A stretch of DNA of 35,877 bases, from positions 1 through 35,877 of IMG/VR virus record IMGVR_UViG_3300025286_000058, one strand, 5' to 3'. The DNA is from a virus. Below, in pieces: positions 32,225 to 35,877 of the stretch. The translations under genes were made by a program, and so were the position numbers. Each line of letters begins with the position of its first letter. Position 1 is the stretch's first letter. Under the pieces are notes generated by a model. That model searched no databases. It saw nothing but the letters and a program-made list of their open reading frames with translations, and was not told the DNA's origin.

Positions 32225-32558
32225 CAGAACGCTCCTTTCGCCGCCTCCCGGCGTATCTGTAGCACACACAGCCGCCGATAGGCTGATAAGACTCCTCGCC
32301 CCCAGCCCTATGGTACACGACATCCGGCTCCAGCCCAACCATCCCCAGCCATTCCCGCCCACACCGGCTCCTGGCCCAATCAGGGTGTGGGTTCGTCCAG
32401 AGAAAGCGACTTTCGCCTCTGCCAGCCTGCTTCCTTGGATATTCGGGCTGATGAAGACCAACCTTAATCACAGCACCCACCAGAGCGTAGTACCCCTCCT
32501 CCACACTCTCAACCCGGTAGTCGCTCAACCGCAGCATCCGCGTCCGTTTCCCTCTCAT
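32214..32558 (-). CDS. unknown protein upstream of TerL
   Basis: From ATG 32558 the 114-residue product is basic, reads MRGKRTRMLRLSDYRVESVE and contains several Cys (SRCGREW, GGCVCYRY). AAGGAGG lies about 12 nt before this start; ATG 32537 (107 aa) and ATG 32570 are alternatives. It overlaps both neighbours. Function unknown. Confidence 0.55.
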   Translation of the reverse strand: MRGKRTRMLRLSDYRVESVEEGYYALVGAVIKVGLHQPEYPRKQAGRGESRFLWTNPHPDWARSRCGREWLGMVGLEPDVVYHRAGGEESYQPIGGCVCYRYAGRRRKERSDAS

Positions 32559-32769
32559 CTTGGTGGCCATCCTCCTTAACCTCCGCTAGAAAGTCCGCCT
32601 GTTCGTAGAAATACTCCCACTGAGGCGCTTCCCCCACTTTCTGAATCGGCTCCTCCAAGCGTATCTTCACCAGGGCGTTCAGGCCGTTCTCCACTACCAT
32701 GCCCACACAGTGCTGGAAAAGAGACGTGTGTTTATCGCCCTCTTCGGAGAGCGTTGGATACACCACCAT
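32509..32769 (-). CDS. first gene of the packaging transcription unit, unknown function
   Basis: This 86-residue acidic protein reads MVVYPTLSEEGDKHTSLFQH and contains EYFYEQADFLAEVKEDG. It begins about 25 nt after the predicted start of transcription from the extended -10 promoter at 32801-32809. The SD is weak (GCAAGAGAGTC). An in-frame GTG a few codons upstream is possible. It may be a short-leader product; no motif is recognised. Confidence 0.6.
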   Translation of the reverse strand: MVVYPTLSEEGDKHTSLFQHCVGMVVENGLNALVKIRLEEPIQKVGEAPQWEYFYEQADFLAEVKEDGHQDERETDADAAVERLPG

Positions 32770-32800
32770 GACTCTCTTGCCAACAGCTATCACGGTGGCG

Positions 32801-32831
32801 ATTATAGCAAACGGGGTTAAAAAGAGAACCC
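32801..32831 (-). promoter_or_regulatory. extended -10 promoter for the packaging/structural operon
   Basis: On the minus strand TGCTATAAT is a perfect extended -10 (TGnTATAAT; plus-strand 32801-32809). The -35 region is poor, as is usual for extended -10 promoters. It lies immediately downstream of an intrinsic terminator and about 25 nt before the operon's first ATG. Confidence 0.65.
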
Positions 32832-32860
32832 CCTGCCGGTGAGGGAACAACGACAGGGGG
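32815..32860 (-). terminator. intrinsic terminator ending the small-terminase operon
   Basis: On the minus strand CCCCCTGTCG and CGGCAGGGGG form a 10-bp stem (one G-U pair, 12-nt loop) followed by TTCTCTTTTT. The equivalent plus-strand stem has a C-A mismatch and no U-run. It lies 53 nt after the stop of the 201-residue gene. Confidence 0.85.
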
Positions 32861-32912
32861 CTGTAAGGAGGTGATGGAGGCCGCTGCGGAAGCCTCCACT
32901 CCGAATTATATC

Positions 32913-33518
32913 CTACTCCAACAGGAAGTCCACCGTTTTTCCAATCTGCACCTTCCCCACGTAATCCAAATATTCGCCATAGTGCTTCTTCAGCCAGTCC
33001 TGGATACACCCTGCGCAGGCAAACAGCCCACCCGGGACGCCCGTCAGCTTCACCTCAGTCATAAGAAAATGGCTCGGCTGCGGCGGCTTACAGCACGGAC
33101 TTTTAGATGGCTTCGGTAAGTCCTTAAGATTCACACCAGAGTGTATTATCAGCATCTGAAGGTGTGGTTTCTTAGAGATGGCCTGCTCTGTAACATTCTT
33201 GCCCAACACGGATTGCGCCTGCTCAGCAGACACTAACGGCACACCCGCTGAATTCATGATATGAAGGTTGGCATAGCCCGAAATCGCCAGCTTCACACTC
33301 TGCTGTCCGGCGGCGGCGCTGGAAGCCGCCGCCGCCGCGTTGGCTTTGTCTACCATCTTGTCACCAAACTGCTCCCGTATCATCCGGTCGTAGGCCCCCC
33401 GGTGCGGGTTGACCTTGGTAGGCTTGTTCTTCTTCTTATACGGCCCATTATCTTGCGCCACAATAGCGTTCTTAATGATTGTAGGGTCAAAGAGCGGCGG
33501 TATCTCATCTTTAGCCAT
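32913..33518 (-). CDS. unknown protein with Cys-rich C-terminus
   Basis: This 201-residue protein has a basic N-terminal part (YKKKNKPTKVNPHRGAYDRM), an Ala/Ser-rich linker (NAAAAASSAAAGQQ), a central VKLAISGYANLHIMNSAG, and a C-terminal Cys cluster (SPCCKPPQPSH, LFACAGCIQDW) that could bind zinc. AGGGAGAAGATAA precedes the ATG. It is the last gene before the operon's terminator. Function unknown. Confidence 0.7.
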   Translation of the reverse strand: MAKDEIPPLFDPTIIKNAIVAQDNGPYKKKNKPTKVNPHRGAYDRMIREQFGDKMVDKANAAAAASSAAAGQQSVKLAISGYANLHIMNSAGVPLVSAEQAQSVLGKNVTEQAISKKPHLQMLIIHSGVNLKDLPKPSKSPCCKPPQPSHFLMTEVKLTGVPGGLFACAGCIQDWLKKHYGEYLDYVGKVQIGKTVDFLLE

Positions 33519-33717
33519 TTATCTTCTCCCTCCTTACGTCTCTGCCACAGTCCCGACAGGCATATATCCACCACCGACCGAACCGCCGCCTGGAGAGCCA
33601 GTACACCCCACCACAGTCCTCGGTGTGCCCTTCAATCACCGGAGCGCCTGGCCTATCCCATACGCCAGGCAAAACAGGGCTAACATCGCTATCGCCAAGA
33701 GGAGCGTGCCCAACCAC
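33511..33717 (-). CDS. small Cys-containing protein (68 aa)
   Basis: The frame contains EGHTEDCGGVYWLSRRRFGR and IYACRDCGRDV: H31, C35, C54 and C57 could form a zinc site. GTG 33717 overlaps the TAG of the HTH gene by one base and has CCGGAGCGG upstream; a TTG at 33762 is an alternative with GAGGTG upstream. Function unknown. Confidence 0.55.
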   Translation of the reverse strand: MVGHAPLGDSDVSPVLPGVWDRPGAPVIEGHTEDCGGVYWLSRRRFGRWWIYACRDCGRDVRREKING

Positions 33718-33941
33718 TAACCGCTCCGGCCCAGAGGCTGCGGGGATTTCATGTCCCTCCAACGCACCTCAATGGCTTCCCCCATCATAATAGCCAGGGC
33801 GTTCTCCGGGATGAACCTCTTCCGTGCGGAAAGCTTCACATACGGCACCCTCCCGGCCTTCATCGCCTGCTGGATGGTAGATAAGGACACGCCAACTTTG
33901 ACGGCGAACTCATTTTCCGTTAGAAATGCGATTTCGTTCAT
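33717..33941 (-). CDS. excisionase/MerR-like HTH DNA-binding protein
   Basis: This 74-residue protein begins MNEIAFLTENEFAVKVGVSL and continues STIQQAMKAGRVPYVKLSAR plus FIPENALAIMMG, the pattern of the HTH_17/excisionase winged-helix family. Such proteins are small DNA-binding regulators or directionality factors; no integrase is present, so regulation is more likely. CTTAAGGAGAATT precedes ATG 33941 (ideal SD). Confidence 0.75.
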   Translation of the reverse strand: MNEIAFLTENEFAVKVGVSLSTIQQAMKAGRVPYVKLSARKRFIPENALAIMMGEAIEVRWRDMKSPQPLGRSG

Positions 33942-33949
33942 AATTCTCC

Positions 33950-34219
33950 TTAAGGCGGGTCTAGCTGCGCGTATTGCTGGCAGGGGATGCCGAAGTCTTC
34001 CTTGTACTTCTTTCTCCGCCACATGCATGAATCACAGAGCACCTTCCCCGCTTGCTCCGCCGTCCCATACTTCTTCCAGGGGCCTACCAGCCGGTAGAAA
34101 CCGGCGGAGCCAACGGCGCTCTCAAAGCCCTTGACCTGCTGTTTGCATCCCGCGCACCGGACGGTCAACGGGCCGAAGCTGGGAGCATCGGTGAACTGGC
34201 GGTAGGTGTATCTAACCAC
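33950..34219 (-). CDS. small four-cysteine zinc protein
   Basis: This 89-residue protein (GTG 34219) has C22-x2-C25 (CAGCKQQVKG) and C62-x2-C65 (LCDSCMWRRKK), a four-cysteine zinc arrangement with basic flanks. GGAG lies about 10 nt upstream; TTG 34246 is a longer in-frame alternative. It overlaps the end of the preceding gene. Probably nucleic-acid or protein binding; function unknown. Confidence 0.6.
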   Translation of the reverse strand: MVRYTYRQFTDAPSFGPLTVRCAGCKQQVKGFESAVGSAGFYRLVGPWKKYGTAEQAGKVLCDSCMWRRKKYKEDFGIPCQQYAQLDPP

Positions 34220-34580
34220 GCTTATCGAACTCCACGGCCCACGCAACAGGCAGGATGTGGTGAGAGGCCATCGTGCACCCTAAGTTAAACATCTCAGCCA
34301 GCGACACACAGTAATACCTCGGCTCGACATGTTCATGTGGTGACCAAGGCCGGTGAACCATCCGGCTCAACGTCCAGTGCGCACCCTGGAATAACCCATA
34401 AGGCACTACCACCACCCTGGATAACACCTTCCTCCAGCGCGGCCAAGCAAAGTAATTCCCTTCCATCACCATCGTACAGCCCGGAAAGGCGACGGCCTCA
34501 CCCTCCCGGTATACACGGAAGGAGCACGCCAAAAATATCCAGAGGTGTCTACCAAAGTCCAGCATTACGGTAAACCGCAT
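34212..34580 (-). CDS. unknown protein, possible permuted papain-like fold
   Basis: This 122-residue aromatic-rich protein reads MRFTVMLDFGRHLWIFLACS and contains GCTMVMEGNYFAWPRW, SPHEHVEPRYYCVSLAEMFN. The His and Cys order (H near EHVEP, C in YYCVSL) is faintly like permuted NlpC/P60-type phage proteins, but this is weak. There is no SD (TTCCTTGGTTTA before ATG). Function undetermined. Confidence 0.5.
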   Translation of the reverse strand: MRFTVMLDFGRHLWIFLACSFRVYREGEAVAFPGCTMVMEGNYFAWPRWRKVLSRVVVVPYGLFQGAHWTLSRMVHRPWSPHEHVEPRYYCVSLAEMFNLGCTMASHHILPVAWAVEFDKRG

Positions 34581-34620
34581 TAAACCAAGGAAGGAGCCAA
34601 AAAGCAACCATTAACCAGTG

Positions 34621-34800
34621 TTAGACGTTAAAACGGGTAGTCTGATGCTGAATGGCCGGTATCAACAGGGATTGCTTGCACTTCTTGCACCGGCCCTTGC
34701 GGCTATCTGGCTGGAGGATGATGTGATGAGGCGTGCCGTTAGGGCAACGGACAAGGTTCTTCCAGTGCGTCTGTTCCCGCCGAATCTGCGACTCAGGCAT
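34621..34800 (-). CDS. small zinc-knuckle-like protein (59 aa)
   Basis: From ATG 34800 the product reads MPESQIRREQTHWKNLVRCP, then HHIILQPDSRKGRCKKCKQS. C19, C38 and C41, with HH nearby, suggest a zinc site. GGAAGG lies 7 nt upstream, adjoining a G9 run. A TTG/GTG extension upstream to 34908 stays open but begins beyond the homopolymer. Function unknown. Confidence 0.55.
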   Translation of the reverse strand: MPESQIRREQTHWKNLVRCPNGTPHHIILQPDSRKGRCKKCKQSLLIPAIQHQTTRFNV

Positions 34801-35039
34801 AGCTGGCCTTCCCCCCCCCTGGCTGGCGTCCTCCCGCCAAATAAACTCTTGCACCCCTGGGCCACAATAATGGCCCGCCTGGTGATATTTACCTGGAACC
34901 CCGTCCAAGGAGGGCTATTAGTCCTCTCGCAGCCACCAGTGAGACGCTGCGTGTCACATCTTACCGGGTTCATCCGGAGCAGCTTATTTATTTTCCTTGG
35001 CTGGCTATCTGCGGGCCAGCCAGAAGTCAGTTAGTCAGC

Positions 35040-35069
35040 TTGACTTTATCGGCTGGTGGGAGTTACGAT
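35040..35069 (+). promoter_or_regulatory. sigma70-type promoter for the putative small RNA
   Basis: TTGACT (35040-35045), an 18-nt spacer and TACGAT (35064-35069) match the consensus at 5/6 and 4/6 positions. It points rightwards into the hairpin array at 35073-35148, which ends in a good plus-strand terminator and contains no start codon-led gene. Confidence 0.5.
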
Positions 35070-35072
35070 ACT

Positions 35073-35148
35073 GGGGCTTGTACCCCGTATCGTGTCCTCC
35101 CACGATATGTAAGAGGCCCCTGGAAGTGACGCCAGGGGCTTTCTTATT
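35073..35148 (+). ncRNA. putative small RNA with UCCUCC loop
   Basis: This is about 75 nt with three consecutive stem-loops: GGGG-CTTGTA-CCCC (35073-35086), TATCGTG-TCCTCC-CACGATA (35088-35107, perfect 7-bp stem), and a terminator hairpin (35116-35139). The exposed UCCUCC is complementary to GGAGGA Shine-Dalgarno cores, which precede many genes here. Upstream DNA (GTGGGAG 35056-35062, ACGATAC 35065-35071) can pair with the same bases, so a longer transcript would have an alternative fold hiding the loop. No ORF is present. Function as a translation regulator is inference. Confidence 0.5.
35114..35148 (+). terminator. plus-strand intrinsic terminator of the small RNA
   Basis: GCCCCTGG (35116-35123) pairs with CCAGGGGC (35132-35139) around an 8-nt loop, followed by TTTCTTATT. 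On the minus strand the hairpin is followed by CTCTTACAT, a poorer U-tract, so the plus orientation is favoured. Confidence 0.7.
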
Positions 35149-35265
35149 GTCTGGGAATCCATCGGCGCGATGTTAGCGCGCCCATGGCGAAGGAGTCAAG
35201 TCCTCGGAGTCCCTGGCTGAGTTGGGGCTGGTGTACGTTTCCAGTATGGCCATTCCTCTCCTTTC

Positions 35266-35790
35266 TTATACCGAGGGCGTCATCTCCTCAATCTCTTCCT
35301 CTTCCTTCTTCTTCCCCTTCTTCCCCCCTGCCCGGATGTACTCCCGTATCTTCTGCATCGTCTCCTTCGCTTGCTCGTCACTCATAGCCGCCGCAGGCCG
35401 GTACTTGTTCGGCAGATTCGAGTTCAATAACGTTATCAAAAGAATCGGACTCACGTTATCCCCCTGCCTCTTTACCCTCTCCCACGCAAATACCTCCAAC
35501 CTGTCGTTCCACCTGTGCTCCGCCTCCGCCCTCCTCGCCTTGAACCTCAATACGTCGTTCGTATACCACGCCTTCGCCGTTCCCGCACTCACCCCCGCCC
35601 TGTCCGCCGCTATCGAGTTTACCTTCACATCTGCGTAATGCCTAAGATACCGGTTCTGGTTCTCCCAACTCTTCTTCTGGTTGGGTTGCAATAAGTCTAG
35701 GTCTACTCCGTAATCACCTGGGTCGCTCCCCTCCCAGATGGAAGGCTCCAGAGCGCCATTAGGTGGTAGTTCTGGCTTAGGCGTGGGCAT
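35266..35790 (-). CDS. terminase small subunit-like DNA-binding protein
   Basis: This 174-residue protein has an HTH region (VKVNSIAADRAGVSAGTAKA) followed by a long helix and ILLITLLNSNLPNKYRP, the tail signature of phage small-terminase HTH proteins, then a Lys/Glu-rich C-terminus (KKGKKKEEEEIEEM). It would recognise the packaging site and recruit TerL, which is encoded 3.2 kb downstream, an unusually large separation. GAGGATAGAGAGG precedes the ATG. It is transcribed from the putative promoter at 35823-35831. Confidence 0.75.
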   Translation of the reverse strand: MPTPKPELPPNGALEPSIWEGSDPGDYGVDLDLLQPNQKKSWENQNRYLRHYADVKVNSIAADRAGVSAGTAKAWYTNDVLRFKARRAEAEHRWNDRLEVFAWERVKRQGDNVSPILLITLLNSNLPNKYRPAAAMSDEQAKETMQKIREYIRAGGKKGKKKEEEEIEEMTPSV

Positions 35791-35822
35791 CCTCTCTATC
35801 CTCCCAGGCGTCAGATAGCCCC

Positions 35823-35831
35823 ATTCTACCA
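35823..35831 (-). promoter_or_regulatory. putative extended -10 promoter of the late arm
   Basis: On the minus strand TGGTAGAAT matches TGnTATAAT with one mismatch. Its predicted start of transcription is about 26 nt before the small-terminase ATG, the same geometry as the promoter at 32801-32809. The -35 region is weak. Confidence 0.5.
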
Positions 35832-35877
35832 GACTGGCTCTCCGGGCGTCTCAGACCGGCAGGGATGCCCGTAGGTG

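Larger units (their letters stand above)
34801..35265. other. 465-bp stretch with no confident protein gene; structured
   Basis: This is the longest gene-free stretch. It holds a run of nine C on the plus strand (34811-34819), alternative upstream frames of the 34621 gene, a hairpin GGCTGGC-(9 nt)-GCCAGCC (35000-35022), and from 35040 a putative plus-strand promoter, structured RNA and terminator. From 35150 to 35265, before the small-terminase stop, I see no further structure. Confidence 0.7.

Noticed and set aside
1-35877. CRISPR array, insertion sequence, integrase or attachment site
   Set aside because: No regularly spaced direct repeats, transposase, recombinase or terminal duplication were seen; the 66-bp repeats at 9840-10169 are coding.
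35820-35877. Direct terminal repeat joining the window ends
   Set aside because: The last bases share no visible match with the first bases of the window, so circularity is only inferred from gene layout.

Overview
The window looks like most or all of the genome of a tailed double-stranded DNA phage, probably short-tailed (podovirus-like), infecting an unidentified bacterium. Evidence: a large terminase with a P-loop and nuclease motifs, a small-terminase-like protein, a large portal-like protein, scaffold-like and capsid-like proteins, several fibre or tail-tip proteins, and dense packing with ATGA/TAATG overlaps. Ribosome binding sites are mostly strong GGAGG-type, so the host initiates translation conventionally. 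I see no tape measure, sheath, integrase, DNA polymerase, helicase or RNA polymerase. No host can be named from the sequence.

Layout: positions 1-6716 are read rightwards and 6787-35790 almost entirely leftwards, so the two arms converge near 6.72-6.79 kb and diverge at the window ends. This fits a circular or permuted phage genome cut between the early and late arms, but no terminal repeat is visible to prove completeness.

Early (+) arm: an XRE-type regulator, a zinc-finger/coiled-coil protein, a probable OB-fold ssDNA-binding protein, a RecB-like nuclease, a replication-associated protein overlapping a DnaC/IstB-like helicase loader, several small proteins (two preceded by related structured RNA leaders), an HNH nuclease, a RusA-like resolvase that seems to start at AUU, a tRNA-Ile(UAU), and a Dam-like adenine methyltransferase. 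Together they look like a small recombination/replication kit that takes helicase, primase and polymerase from the host. The phage uses AUA codons freely (7 of 12 Ile codons in one gene), which matches the tRNA.

Late (-) arm, in transcription order from the right end: small terminase; a 465-bp non-coding stretch holding a possible plus-strand small RNA with a UCCUCC loop; small zinc and HTH proteins; a terminator immediately followed by an extended -10 promoter; large terminase with no ordinary start codon; portal; large internal or ejection-type proteins including one of 1362 residues; a strong terminator; scaffold; capsid; ConA-like and fibre proteins; connector-like and beta-propeller-like tail proteins; and a host-contact/lysis end with a holin-like protein, a protein with five cationic 22-residue repeats, a second membrane-anchored protein and a metzincin-type (HExxHxxGxxH) peptidase whose C-terminal part lies in the -1 frame.

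Most interesting items: the putative UCCUCC-loop small RNA; the tRNA-Ile(UAU) with AUA usage; the two tetraloop-rich leader RNAs; the frameshifted metzincin; the cationic-repeat protein; the non-canonical starts of TerL and RusA; and a plus-strand promoter with an operator-like dyad beside the capsid gene.
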